From Bacillus mesophilus (GTDB taxonomy: Bacteria > Bacillota > Bacilli > Bacillales > SA4), in the NCBI RefSeq assembly GCF_011008845.1, contig NZ_JAAIWM010000005.1, forward strand, positions 62,001 through 126,000: a stretch of DNA of 64,000 nucleotides. Reading direction: 5' to 3'. Under the pieces are notes generated by a model. That model made no database searches. It worked only from the letters and a program-made list of their open reading frames with translations, and had not been told where the DNA came from. The position numbers and the translations under genes are program-made. Shown piece by piece: positions 9,703 through 17,883 of this stretch (within the stretch, counting starts at the first letter, position 1; the number at the start of each line of letters is the position of its first letter).

Positions 9703-9733
9703 AACACCCATTATATTAAAAATGATTGGGTGT
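9703..9733 (-). terminator. terminator of the sortase-remnant gene
   Basis: On the minus strand ACACCCAATC ... ATAATGGGTGT forms a hairpin followed by TTTTTT; it starts directly after the stop codon at 9735. Confidence 0.8.
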
Positions 9734-9734
9734 T

Positions 9735-9983
9735 CTATTTATCTCCTATTAAGTTTGATGCTCTTTTAGCTGTTATTATATAACGATTTGGTGCATCACC
9801 AACATATCCAAAGGGGAAACAAGTAGTTACAGTTAAAGTTTCTTCATTATAGTCATGTTCAGCCTCTTGTAATTCTTTTTGCTGGCTTTGGTGCGAACTT
9901 AAGAGTTCTACTCCTGCAATACCTACAAATAGTAAACCTACAGTAACTAGGATCAGGGGGACAGTTTTATATAATAGTTTCAC
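9735..9983 (-). pseudogene. class D sortase remnant with internal deletion
   Basis: An 82-residue frame that joins the two ends of a class D sortase (usually ~190-210 aa). The N-terminus is the membrane anchor plus coil (LLYKTVPLILVTVGLLFVG, then QSQQKELQEAEHDY). It runs without a break into the C-terminal active-site strand LTVTTCFPFGYVGDAPNRYI, holding the catalytic Cys of the TLxTC motif and the following loop, and ends AKRASNLIGDK. The middle, with the catalytic His region and most of the barrel, is missing in frame, so transpeptidation is not expected. Start set at GTG 9983 because GGAG lies 9 nt upstream; an ATG five codons earlier has no ribosome binding site. The intact terminator suggests recent decay, or retention as a short membrane protein. 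Confidence 0.7.
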
Positions 9984-10079
9984 TCTGGTGTTCTCCATTT
10001 CAAAACTAGCTTACATTACAGGCTAATAAATTTCTTTTCTAATATGTCTATCTATCACACTTCCTTAATTTTCCTCAGT

Positions 10080-10110
10080 AAAAAAACTGCCTTAAAGTGG
10101 CAGCTTTTCG
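10080..10110 (-). terminator. terminator of the symporter operon
   Basis: On the minus strand AGCTGCC ... GGCAGTT hairpin followed by seven T, directly after the symporter stop codon. Confidence 0.8.
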
Positions 10111-10117
10111 TAAGTTT

Positions 10118-11776
10118 CTATTTAGATTCATTCATCCAAACTTCTCCGTCTTTATAAGTCATTTGTTCTGGATATCTTAAATCTAATACTTCTTCCTGTG
10201 ATTTCAACGATGGTGGTGCGGTTGATAATGAAACCACCACATTGGTGATAATGGCGGCAATAGCACCGAAAATTCCAGCTCCTGTGTCAATAATACCTAA
10301 AATCGTGAATACTCCTGCTTTGGCTGCGAAGATGTATGCTAACGTGACCGCTAATCCTACAATCATTCCTGAAGTCACACCATATGCATTAGATCTCTTC
10401 CACCATACTCCGAGCAATAGTGCTGGGAAGAAGGTTCCTGATGCTAACGCGAATGCCCATGCAACAATTTGGGTAATAGCTCCCGGAGGATCTAGTGCCA
10501 CTAAACCAGCTATAACGGTTGCAATGACGATGGTCCATCTTGCCACAGCTAATCGATTTTTCTCAGAAGCATCTGGCTTTAATACACGGTAGTAAATATC
10601 ATGTGCGAATGATGAAGAAATCGCAATTAGTAGCCCACCAGCAGTTGATAATGCTGCTGCCATAGCACCCGCTGCCACTAACCCGATGACAAATACACCA
10701 AGATTTGCAATCTCTGGAGTTGCCATAACGACGATGTCACGGTCGATAATTAACTCAGACCATTGAAGGATTCCATCACTGTTTTTATCTGCTAATTGAA
10801 GTTTACCTGTATTAACCCACGAAGCTGTCCAGGCAGGTAGCTGATCAATTGGCTGTCCTGCAACATTTTTCATTAAGATGAAGCGTGAAAATGCTGCATA
10901 TGCTGGTGCTGATAAGTATAAAAGTCCAATAAATAATAAGGCCCATGCTCCTGACCAACGTGCTGCTTTCATCGTAGAAACCGTATAAAAACGAACAATT
11001 ACGTGAGGTAAACCAGCTGTTCCTGCCATGAGTGTAAAGAGTAGTGCTAGAAACTGCCACTTTGTTCCACTAGTAAATGGAGCAAAATACTCAGAAACTC
11101 CAAGCTCTCTATCTAAAGCACCTAATTCACTCACAATATTCCCATAAGAAATCCATGGAATAGGATTACCCGTTATTTGTAATGACATGAAAATAACGGG
11201 GATTAGATAAGCGATAATCAGGATAATATACTGTGCAACCTGAGTCCAGGTAATCCCCTTCATTCCTCCGAATGCCGCATAAACCGCGATTAGTACGACC
11301 CCAATCATTGTTCCTGTTGTTGCATTAATTTCAAACAGTCTTCCAATTACAACACCAGATCCAGAAAGCTGTCCGATTGTGTACGTGAAGCTGATCACAA
11401 TGGTACAGATAGCGGCTATAATGCGGGCGTAATGACTTTCATAGCGGTCTCCAATAAATTCAGGAACCGTATATCTTCCATATTTTCGAAGCTGTGGAGC
11501 TAATAAAAAGGTTAATAGTAAATATCCACCTGTCCAGCCCATTATGTAGGCTAAGCCATTATAACCAAGTAACATAACAGTTCCTGCCATACCAATAAAG
11601 GAGGCAGCACTCATCCAGTCAGCACCGATAGCCATTCCATTAAAAATCGGTGGGACTCCACGTCCTGCCACATAGAATTCTGACGTTTCAGTAGCTTTAT
11701 TGTAATAGGCAATCCCAATATATAGAGCAAATGTTGCTAGAATTATAGTTAAGGAAACAATAAATTGTAAATCCAT
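10118..11776 (-). CDS. sodium/solute symporter family, acetate/monocarboxylate permease-like (YwcA/ActP group)
   Basis: A 552-aa integral membrane protein of the SSS family with about 13-14 hydrophobic segments. It has the family core (NGMAIGADWMSAASFIGMAG near residues 47-66 and FGGMKGITWTQ near 170). Closest in character to ActP/YwcA cation-acetate symporters, an assignment strengthened by the co-directional DUF485 gene 31 nt upstream, the usual partner. A loop near residues 330-341 (DKNSDGILQWSE) fits an EF-hand calcium loop. The start at ATG 11776 has AAGGGGG at 8 nt; the ATG two codons earlier is too close to it. Substrate is inferred only. Confidence 0.85.
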   Translation of the reverse strand: MDLQFIVSLTIILATFALYIGIAYYNKATETSEFYVAGRGVPPIFNGMAIGADWMSAASFIGMAGTVMLLGYNGLAYIMGWTGGYLLLTFLLAPQLRKYGRYTVPEFIGDRYESHYARIIAAICTIVISFTYTIGQLSGSGVVIGRLFEINATTGTMIGVVLIAVYAAFGGMKGITWTQVAQYIILIIAYLIPVIFMSLQITGNPIPWISYGNIVSELGALDRELGVSEYFAPFTSGTKWQFLALLFTLMAGTAGLPHVIVRFYTVSTMKAARWSGAWALLFIGLLYLSAPAYAAFSRFILMKNVAGQPIDQLPAWTASWVNTGKLQLADKNSDGILQWSELIIDRDIVVMATPEIANLGVFVIGLVAAGAMAAALSTAGGLLIAISSSFAHDIYYRVLKPDASEKNRLAVARWTIVIATVIAGLVALDPPGAITQIVAWAFALASGTFFPALLLGVWWKRSNAYGVTSGMIVGLAVTLAYIFAAKAGVFTILGIIDTGAGIFGAIAAIITNVVVSLSTAPPSLKSQEEVLDLRYPEQMTYKDGEVWMNESK

Positions 11777-11807
11777 GATCATTCCCCCTTTTCACAACGG
11801 TCTCTTT

Positions 11808-12110
11808 TTAATGTTCTAATGATTTGCCGATACTTAACTGCTCATTTTGAGCCTCATCAATGCCATATTTTTGATCAATTTTGTCACTTACTTTTGCATT
11901 AACAAATAAAAGGATGATAAAGGTTAAAACTGCACCTTGAGCCCCCATGTAGTAATGAAATGGAAAACCTAGAAAGCTAAACTTCGAAAGTGGCTCTGCA
12001 AAAAACACCACACCAAACGAAACAATAAACCAAATAAGAAGATAGATCATAATATTTCTTGTTCGCTCACGGAAATAAGCATCTGCTACACTTTTATCAA
12101 TTTTTCTCAT
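11808..12110 (-). CDS. DUF485 membrane protein, symporter partner (YwcB-like)
   Basis: A 100-residue protein with two transmembrane helices (IMIYLLIWFIVSFGVVFFA and AVLTFIILLFVNA) and the conserved N-terminal VADAYFRERTRN segment typical of DUF485 proteins encoded with acetate permeases. Start at ATG 12110, with a perfect Shine-Dalgarno GGAGGTGAT; the longer frame adds nine residues. It precedes the symporter in the same operon and probably assists its assembly or function, although its exact role is not established. Confidence 0.85.
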   Translation of the reverse strand: MRKIDKSVADAYFRERTRNIMIYLLIWFIVSFGVVFFAEPLSKFSFLGFPFHYYMGAQGAVLTFIILLFVNAKVSDKIDQKYGIDEAQNEQLSIGKSLEH

Positions 12111-12189
12111 ATCATCACCTCCGAAAGATTTAGGCAAACCAACACATTAGAACATTTTTCATAGACCACATCCTTTCATTAACCCGTTG

Positions 12190-12369
12190 TTAACCAATTG
12201 CAAAAATAAACTTTACTGTCTCAATAAATGGAGCTGGGACTAGTACGATTTCAACGATAAAATAGAGAAATATAAATAAGAATGGAAAAATTAGAAGTTG
12301 AGGTTTACCCTTTTTAAAAGTAAAGAATAGTGAGAGACCGGTGATAAGTAAGATTACTATAAAGATCAT
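12190..12369 (-). CDS. small two-helix membrane protein
   Basis: A 59-aa protein with two hydrophobic helices (MIFIVILLITGLSLFF and LIFPFLFIFLYFIVEIVLV) separated by a basic turn FKKGKPQ, ending IETVKFIFAIG. ATG at 12369 is preceded by AGGAGG at ideal spacing; the longer frame (78 aa) lacks a ribosome binding site. Lies 79 nt upstream of the DUF485 gene in the same orientation and may be part of that transcription unit. I do not recognise the family; its position suggests a membrane accessory protein of the symporter. Confidence 0.55.
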   Translation of the reverse strand: MIFIVILLITGLSLFFTFKKGKPQLLIFPFLFIFLYFIVEIVLVPAPFIETVKFIFAIG

Positions 12370-12557
12370 CTGTGTCGACCTCCTGATTTGAATGATTAAT
12401 AATTGTTTTGATGAAGGCGCTATCATTTTACTGATGTTTATGATAGCTTTTTAAACTCCTAATTTTCGATGAGTGAATATTTTTAATTTTACAATAACTT
12501 AATTATCCAAAATTTTCATATGGCCGTCAACTAAGCAAACAGTTAATATTTCTACAA

Positions 12558-12594
12558 AAAACGAGACTAGTCAACAATTTATGACTAGTCTCGC
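12558..12594 (-). terminator. terminator of the peptide-catabolism genes
   Basis: On the minus strand CGAGACTAGTC ... GACTAGTCTCG, an 11-bp stem, followed by TTTTTT immediately after the DUF1028 stop codon. Confidence 0.9.
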
Positions 12595-12598
12595 TCTG

Positions 12599-13441
12599 TT
12601 ATTTTTTCATATAGTTCAATACTTCTAGGTCGATCTTCCCTTGCGCTTGCTCTCGTCCCTCAAAATTCTCTGTATGAATATACGTAGTCAATGATTGGAA
12701 TAGAGTTTCATCATTAACCTCTGTTGTGTTTTCCAGATATCCATGACGATTTAATTGAGAGATTAACTCTGTTCTTACCTCACCTTGGATTTCTAAAATG
12801 TTTTCTTCCTTTGTTGGAGCAAAATATAATTGCTGAAGCTCATAAATACGAATAAGCTCTTTAATTGGATCTGGATGCTCATCCACACGGAGGTCAACAA
12901 AGCGATCATTATAGCCTGCATAGCCGCCTTTTTCTTTAACAACTAAAAGGGCTGCTGACTGCATACCACGGCTATCACCACCAGCATCCTGACCTGCATC
13001 TAGTGCTTTTAATAGTTTTTCAGCTAGAGTTCCCTCCGTACTTTCAAACGTTTTCGCCATTGCCTGTACTGTTTCTTCACTAACTAGAATATTTCCTTGA
13101 GCCGCAAAGTATTGTCCCGTAACCCCACCAGCCCAATCGTAGCATTTTTCGCCAGTAAATGTAGCAGCATTTCCTTGGGCATCAACAATACCTGCCTGAC
13201 GAAATTCTGCTTGCTCATCTTCACTTGTTAATGCATCTAGCGTTTCTTGGGCAGTTTTGCCTGCTTCCATCAACTCTAAACCTTTAGGACCGTATGTGGT
13301 GTTAGCATAGGATTGAGTAGCAACCGCTCCGACTCCTGCTTTTGCCCATGGGACAACCGAACCAACTCCAAGAAACTTCGATTGTACAGCAATACCTAGC
13401 TCTTTTGTTTTTGGATCAAAGCCTACAATTGAAAATGTCAT
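12599..13441 (-). CDS. DUF1028 Ntn-hydrolase-like protein
   Basis: A 280-aa protein with the DUF1028 hallmark MTFSIVGFDPKTKELGIAV, then SKFLGVGSVVPWAKAGVGAV and ATQSYANTTYGPKGLELM, plus a C-terminal extension (~205-280) of the putative peptidoglycan-binding type seen in longer members. DUF1028 is predicted to adopt an Ntn-hydrolase fold; removal of Met would expose Thr2 as a candidate nucleophile (inference). Start fixed at ATG 13441 by AGGAGG; the longer frame runs into pcp. It follows the pcp stop by 11 nt, so the two are co-transcribed. A role in hydrolysis of pyroglutamyl or gamma-glutamyl compounds is suggested by context only. Confidence 0.85.
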   Translation of the reverse strand: MTFSIVGFDPKTKELGIAVQSKFLGVGSVVPWAKAGVGAVATQSYANTTYGPKGLELMEAGKTAQETLDALTSEDEQAEFRQAGIVDAQGNAATFTGEKCYDWAGGVTGQYFAAQGNILVSEETVQAMAKTFESTEGTLAEKLLKALDAGQDAGGDSRGMQSAALLVVKEKGGYAGYNDRFVDLRVDEHPDPIKELIRIYELQQLYFAPTKEENILEIQGEVRTELISQLNRHGYLENTTEVNDETLFQSLTTYIHTENFEGREQAQGKIDLEVLNYMKK

Positions 13442-13452
13442 ATGTTTTCCTC

Positions 13453-14055
13453 CTAATCTAATGATTCTATTAATAGTTTTATGGAATCCTGCAGATCTCG
13501 CTGTGACCAACTTGGTACAGAAGGCTGTTGAATGCTTAATTCATGAGAAGCTGGAATATGGATAAAGCCAGCTATCGTATTTTTATTGTGCTTCTGAATG
13601 TAATGAAGCGTGTTATACATAACAAAATTACACAAATACGTTCCTGCACTGTTCGAAATTTGGGCAGGATAGTTGTTCTCCTGCAGAACATTAACGAATT
13701 GACGGATAGGTAGCGTTGAGAAATAACCATCTGGGCCGTCCTCTTCAATAGCAGCATCCTGTAGAACCACCCCAGTATTATCCGGCGCACCATCTGAACA
13801 ATTTATCGCAATACGCTCAGGAGTAATCTTTGAACGTCCACCAGCTAGTCCCAAATGAATCACAGCATCCGGCTGAACCTCTTCATATAACTCAATCGCT
13901 CTTATAGCAGTTTGATTAAACTCTACAGGTAACACTCTACCCACAACCTCATAATTGCCAATTACCTTACCATCCAATGCCTTCGCAATCTCTTCAGTTG
14001 GGTTTACCTTAAACTCCAAAAACGGAACAAATCCTGTTAACAAAAGCTTCTTCAT
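13453..14055 (-). CDS. pcp: pyrrolidone-carboxylate peptidase (pyroglutamyl peptidase I)
   Basis: Removes N-terminal pyroglutamate from peptides in the cytoplasm (C15 cysteine peptidase). The 200-aa product begins MKKLLLTGFVPF and shows the triad: Glu80 in TPERIAIN, Cys142 in SNSAGTYLCNF and His166 in GFIHIPASHE. Slightly shorter than typical members (~215 aa). Start at ATG 14055 with AAAGGAGG upstream. The usual GFEPFGG opening is GFVPFLE here, a mild divergence. First gene of a pair with the DUF1028 gene; the gamma-glutamyltransferase gene lies upstream across a REP-like palindrome. Confidence 0.93.
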   Translation of the reverse strand: MKKLLLTGFVPFLEFKVNPTEEIAKALDGKVIGNYEVVGRVLPVEFNQTAIRAIELYEEVQPDAVIHLGLAGGRSKITPERIAINCSDGAPDNTGVVLQDAAIEEDGPDGYFSTLPIRQFVNVLQENNYPAQISNSAGTYLCNFVMYNTLHYIQKHNKNTIAGFIHIPASHELSIQQPSVPSWSQRDLQDSIKLLIESLD

Positions 14056-14127
14056 TCCCGCTCCTCCTTTAATCATGCTATATCAATACTAAATCCAAAT
14101 CTATCAAGCTAAAAAACCCTTTAACCA

Positions 14128-14164
14128 ATTAACGCATTGGGGGCCTGGCCCCCGATGCGTTAAT
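14128..14164. repeat. REP-like palindrome A
   Basis: A 37-nt near-perfect palindrome: arms ATTAACGCAT(T)GGGGGCC and GGCCCCC(G)ATGCGTTAAT around a single T, with one non-paired position per arm. The right side continues GTGGTAAAG, shared in form with copy B. It lies just downstream of the gamma-glutamyltransferase stop codon. Confidence 0.85.
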
Positions 14165-14195
14165 GTGGTAAAGTTTCCCCTATTTAGTACATTAA

Positions 14196-15803
14196 TTAAT
14201 AAGAAGCAATGGCCCCGTCAGTTCTGCTTTCTGTTCCACCTGTTAGGACGCCTGTTTCTGGATCACGCCAAATAATTTGTCCGCGACCAAACCCACCTGT
14301 ATCTAAAGCCACTTCAATTTGGTGTCCTTTTCTAGCTAGGGCTTGAGCAAGGTGAAGTGGGAAGTTAGGCTCCACTTGAAATTTCTTATCTTCCATCCAC
14401 TGCCATCTTGGTGCGTCTAAAGCTGATTGTGGATTTAATCCAAAATCAACCGTATTCATCACGACTTGTAAATGTCCTTGTGGTTGCATATAACCACCCA
14501 TTACGCCAAATGGTCCTACTGGCACATCTCCCTTTGTTAGGAAGCCAGGGATAATCGTGTGGAACGTTTTCTTACCAGGTTCTAGTGCATTATCATGAGT
14601 AGGATCTAAAGAGAAGTCATGTCCTCGGTTTTGTAGAGAGATACCTGTTCCTGGAACGACTACCCCAGAACCAAAGCCCATGTAGTTACTTTGAATAAAG
14701 GAAACCATGTTTCCTTCTTCATCGGCTGTTGCTAAATAAACCGTACCACCTTTTGACGGAGTTCCTGGTTCAGGTGTAACAGCTTCTTCTCCAATTAAAG
14801 CTCTTCTTTGATCAGCAAATGATTCTGATAACAAGTCTTCAACGGATACTGACATATTCCTTGGATCGGTAATATACTTCTTTCCATCTGTGAATGCTAA
14901 CTTCATCGCTTCAAATTGCTTGTGAAGTGTATCTAGGTTATCTCTTTCAGAGAATTCATATCCCTTTAATGTATTTAAAGCCATTAAGGTTACTAATCCT
15001 TGACCGTTTGGTGGGATCTCCCAAACATCGTAGCCGCGATAGTTCACACTAATTGGCTTTACCCACTCTGGTTGATAGGCTGCAAGATCCTCCTCAGTAA
15101 TAAAACCATTATGTTTCTTTGAGAAATCACTAATCTTTTTAGCGAGGTTTCCTCTATAGAAAGATTCAGCATTCGTTTCACCAATTTCTCTTAACGTTGA
15201 GGCATGTCCTGGTGAATTCCACATTTCTCCGATCTTTGGTGCACGACCATTTGGAGCGAATGTTTCAAACCAACCATCAAACTCTTCACCTTTTGCCATT
15301 TGTTTATAGGCTTTATATGCATAACCCCAATACTTACCTAAGATTGGTGACAATGGATATCCATTTTCTGCATATTCAATTGCTGGTTTTAATACTTCTG
15401 ATAAAGGTAACTTACCAAATCGTTTTGATAACTCTGCCCATGCCGCTGGAACACCAGGTACTGTTACAGGAATTAAGCCAAGCTTTGGCATTGTTTTTTC
15501 ATGACCACGTTCTTTTACTGCTTCAATAGAAAGACCCTTTGGGGCTGGTCCACTAGAGTTTAAGCCATGTAGTTCTCCTTTTACCCAAACTAAGGCAAAA
15601 GCGTCTCCACCAATTCCGTTTGAAGTTGGTTCAACAACCGTTAGAGTTGCGGCAGTTGCGATTGCTGCATCAATTGCATTTCCACCTTTTTTCAATATAT
15701 CTAATCCAGCCTGTGCTGCTAAAGGCTGTGAAGTGGCAACCATACCTTTTCTAGCAATTGTCGTCATTCGTTGAGATGAATAAGGGTGCGATAAGTAATC
15801 CAC
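14196..15803 (-). CDS. gamma-glutamyltransferase family protein (YwrD-like)
   Basis: A 535-aa member of the gamma-glutamyltranspeptidase family, close in type to B. subtilis YwrD. The N-terminal part carries GMVATSQPLAAQAGL and GGNAIDAAIA; the probable autoprocessing nucleophile is Thr354 in SKGGTVYLATAD. The C-terminal half retains GVMGGYMQPQGHLQV and LDAPRW. No signal peptide is present, so a cytoplasmic enzyme is expected, unlike secreted GGT. GTG start (15801-15803) with GAGGAGG; an ATG between them is out of frame. Grouped with pcp and DUF1028, it suggests turnover of gamma-glutamyl or pyroglutamyl peptides. Confidence 0.9.
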   Translation of the reverse strand: MDYLSHPYSSQRMTTIARKGMVATSQPLAAQAGLDILKKGGNAIDAAIATAATLTVVEPTSNGIGGDAFALVWVKGELHGLNSSGPAPKGLSIEAVKERGHEKTMPKLGLIPVTVPGVPAAWAELSKRFGKLPLSEVLKPAIEYAENGYPLSPILGKYWGYAYKAYKQMAKGEEFDGWFETFAPNGRAPKIGEMWNSPGHASTLREIGETNAESFYRGNLAKKISDFSKKHNGFITEEDLAAYQPEWVKPISVNYRGYDVWEIPPNGQGLVTLMALNTLKGYEFSERDNLDTLHKQFEAMKLAFTDGKKYITDPRNMSVSVEDLLSESFADQRRALIGEEAVTPEPGTPSKGGTVYLATADEEGNMVSFIQSNYMGFGSGVVVPGTGISLQNRGHDFSLDPTHDNALEPGKKTFHTIIPGFLTKGDVPVGPFGVMGGYMQPQGHLQVVMNTVDFGLNPQSALDAPRWQWMEDKKFQVEPNFPLHLAQALARKGHQIEVALDTGGFGRGQIIWRDPETGVLTGGTESRTDGAIASY

Positions 15804-15910
15804 GTTTCATTTCCTCCTCATATGTATAAATAAAAATAAATTCATTTCGTAAACCGAAACATAACTACATAGATTATATCAGAAAATTTAAAATGATACA
15901 CTATATTACT

Positions 15911-15945
15911 TTAACGCATTAGGGGCCTGGCCCCCGCTACGTTAA
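15911..15945. repeat. REP-like palindrome B (diverged)
   Basis: TTAACGCATTAGGGGCC, T, GGCCCCCGCTACGTTAA: same architecture as copies A and C with a few mismatched pairs, followed by GTGGTGAAG as in copy A. Lies between the gamma-glutamyltransferase start and the spoIIQ terminator. Confidence 0.75.
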
Positions 15946-15995
15946 TGTGGTGAAGCAAAGGACAGGCTCCCAACTTAGTTTATGAAAGAAAAGCA

Positions 15996-16033
15996 CAAAA
16001 AAACCTATCCATTTTATTTGGATAGGCTTTTGT
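15996..16033 (-). terminator. terminator of spoIIQ
   Basis: On the minus strand AAGCCTATCC ... GGATAGGTTT followed by further T residues; located about 35 nt after the spoIIQ stop. Confidence 0.85.
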
Positions 16034-16068
16034 ATCAAGTTGTTGTGGTTTTTGACGAGAATGTTAAA

Positions 16069-16938
16069 TTAAGCTTTTGCTTGTCCGATTGATGCATCTG
16101 GAGTGTCAGTTGTGTCTCCCTCTGCATCTTCTTCACCTTGTTCAGGTGCTTCTTCATCAGCAGCGCCTTCTTCTGTTTCTTCGTCAGCTGCTTCTTCACC
16201 TTCAGCTTCTTTGTTAGCATCCGTTTCAGTTGCTGCTTCTTCCTTTTTAGCTTCTTCTAGAGAATCAGCGTTTTTTTCAAAGAAGTCTAAAGGATTAACA
16301 GGTTCATTGTCTTTACGGATTTCAAAGTGAGTGTGAACACCTGCTTCTTCGTTATAAAGAGAACGTCCTGCAACTGCTAGTAGCTCACCTTGTGCAACAT
16401 CTGCACCTTCTTCAACTTTTACATTTTCTAAAGCTGAGTACATTGTAGTAATTCCATCACCATGATCAAGTTCTACTACGAATCCTAGTAAAGGATCTTT
16501 TACTACTCTTGTAACTGTTCCACTTAAAGATGCTACAACATCAAAGCTTTCCCCATTTTTGCTTACAATATCGATACCTGTGTTACCAGCGTACGTATTA
16601 TTATAGAATACTAGGGCAGCTTCCTGTTCCTCGGCACTTGCTTCGTCATCGTAGAAGTGCTTTTGGATTTCAATAGAATTAGGGTCAACGACAGGCATAG
16701 AGAATTTCTCTACATTACTAATTACTGGTACAGTTTCATTTCCGTTTTCAGCAGTTCCAGGTGTTCCTGTTTCTGTCTCTGTAGTCGGATCTGCTAGATC
16801 AGTCGTACTGTTTTGATACCATAATACGGCTGTCAGAATGATTGCTGCACTTGCAAGATAGATTGCTGGGAATACCCAACGTTTTTTGAATAATTGTGTT
16901 TTTGACTTACGAGGATTTTTGTTTTCTTCCTCTCTCAT
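16069..16938 (-). CDS. spoIIQ: stage II sporulation protein Q
   Basis: Forespore membrane protein that pairs with mother-cell SpoIIIAH during engulfment. 289 aa: basic N-terminus, transmembrane helix (~21-41, PAIYLASAAIILTAVLWY), linker, LytM-like domain (~110-215) and an acidic low-complexity tail (~220-289). The LytM metal site is incomplete: NTGID has Asn119 where active LytM peptidases have His, while Asp123 and His202/His204 (VHTHFEI) remain, so a structural rather than hydrolytic role is expected. I start at ATG 16938 (MREEENKN), with GAGGTGAT nearby; an adjacent ATG at 16941 and a longer GTG frame are alternatives. Confidence 0.93.
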   Translation of the reverse strand: MREEENKNPRKSKTQLFKKRWVFPAIYLASAAIILTAVLWYQNSTTDLADPTTETETGTPGTAENGNETVPVISNVEKFSMPVVDPNSIEIQKHFYDDEASAEEQEAALVFYNNTYAGNTGIDIVSKNGESFDVVASLSGTVTRVVKDPLLGFVVELDHGDGITTMYSALENVKVEEGADVAQGELLAVAGRSLYNEEAGVHTHFEIRKDNEPVNPLDFFEKNADSLEEAKKEEAATETDANKEAEGEEAADEETEEGAADEEAPEQGEEDAEGDTTDTPDASIGQAKA

Positions 16939-17310
16939 CATTATCATCACCTCAGCAATCAGTCTGAACACAATCTCGTAAATATATACATCATTGCAAA
17001 AAAATTTTTATAGATTATTTTTCGACAAAGCTAGAATTATTATTCATAGATATAGTAATTTTTTATTTTTCTGGCTGTTTTCCTTGTAATAACGCTGTTT
17101 TCTCTTATAGGTAGTATAGTCCAATTCACTCCACTACCATTTTTTTAAAACAATAATCTTTAACAAAAGAAATTATTAAAAGAAGGATTTCCATATGGAA
17201 AAGTCAAATAATGATTTGTACAAAGGCTCTGTAAATAGGCTAGTTGATTTCCATTACGGATTTTCTATCCTTAAACACAGCCTATCTATACTAAATAAAG
17301 GAGTGATGTA
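16939..17310. other. gap between spoIIQ and the RAYT gene
   Basis: An AT-rich divergent intergenic region. It should hold the spoIIQ (sigma-F) promoter, which I could not place convincingly. A Spo0A-box-like heptamer TTCGACA lies at 17031-17037. The transposase ribosome binding site (AAGGAGTGATG) lies just before 17311. No other gene seen. Confidence 0.5.
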
Positions 17311-17853
17311 ATGAGTAGAAGACCACGCGTATGGTTTCCTGGTGCAATCTATCATATTACTAGTAGAGGAAATCGGAGATCGATTATATTTAATAATCAA
17401 GAAGATTACGATCGATACTTTTCTATTATCATGGAAACACAAAATGAGTTCCCCTTCCAACTTCACGCATATTGCCTCATGTCAAACCACCTTCACTTGC
17501 TGCTGGAAACAAAAACAACCCCTATTCAAGAGATTATGTGGACGATCCAAACCACCTATGCTAATTATTTCAATAAGCGTTATCAAGTAGATGGTCATGT
17601 CTTTCAGGGAAGATACGGCGCCAAGCTGATCGATTCTCAAAAATACTTTGTCGATGCTGGGCGTTATATTCATATGAATCCCCTGCATGCGCAAATAGTA
17701 GAATATCCTGCTGATTATAAATATAGCAGCTATCAATACTATGTTAACGGCAATCCACCACCCTTCCTAAATATCTCAAAAACCATCTCCTTATTCCCAG
17801 GACCCAAAAGCTATCAATTCTTTATAGAAAAAAGTTCTACCACAACCATCTAG
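17311..17853 (+). CDS. REP-associated tyrosine transposase (RAYT, Y1/HUH family)
   Basis: An intact 180-aa Y1 transposase of the TnpA-REP type: RVWFPGAIYHITSRGN at the N-terminus, the HUH metal motif in MSNHLHLLLE (~residues 58-67) and the Tyr-bearing segment GRYIHMNPLHA (~115-125), then YPADYKYSSY. Such enzymes nick and join single-stranded DNA at REP palindromes and are usually single-copy, domesticated genes rather than insertion sequences. It reads against its neighbours, has a good ribosome binding site, no terminal inverted repeats of its own, and is followed 30 nt downstream by a perfect 37-nt palindrome with related copies at 14.1 and 15.9 kb. Confidence 0.9.
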   Translation: MSRRPRVWFPGAIYHITSRGNRRSIIFNNQEDYDRYFSIIMETQNEFPFQLHAYCLMSNHLHLLLETKTTPIQEIMWTIQTTYANYFNKRYQVDGHVFQGRYGAKLIDSQKYFVDAGRYIHMNPLHAQIVEYPADYKYSSYQYYVNGNPPPFLNISKTISLFPGPKSYQFFIEKSSTTTI

Positions 17854-17883
17854 TCTATTATTTCACTATCAATCCATTAACAA

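Noticed and set aside
17311..17853. Complete IS200/IS605 insertion sequence
   Set aside because: The protein is the single-domain RAYT form without TnpB, and no terminal hairpins flank the gene as in IS200; only dispersed REP-like palindromes are near.
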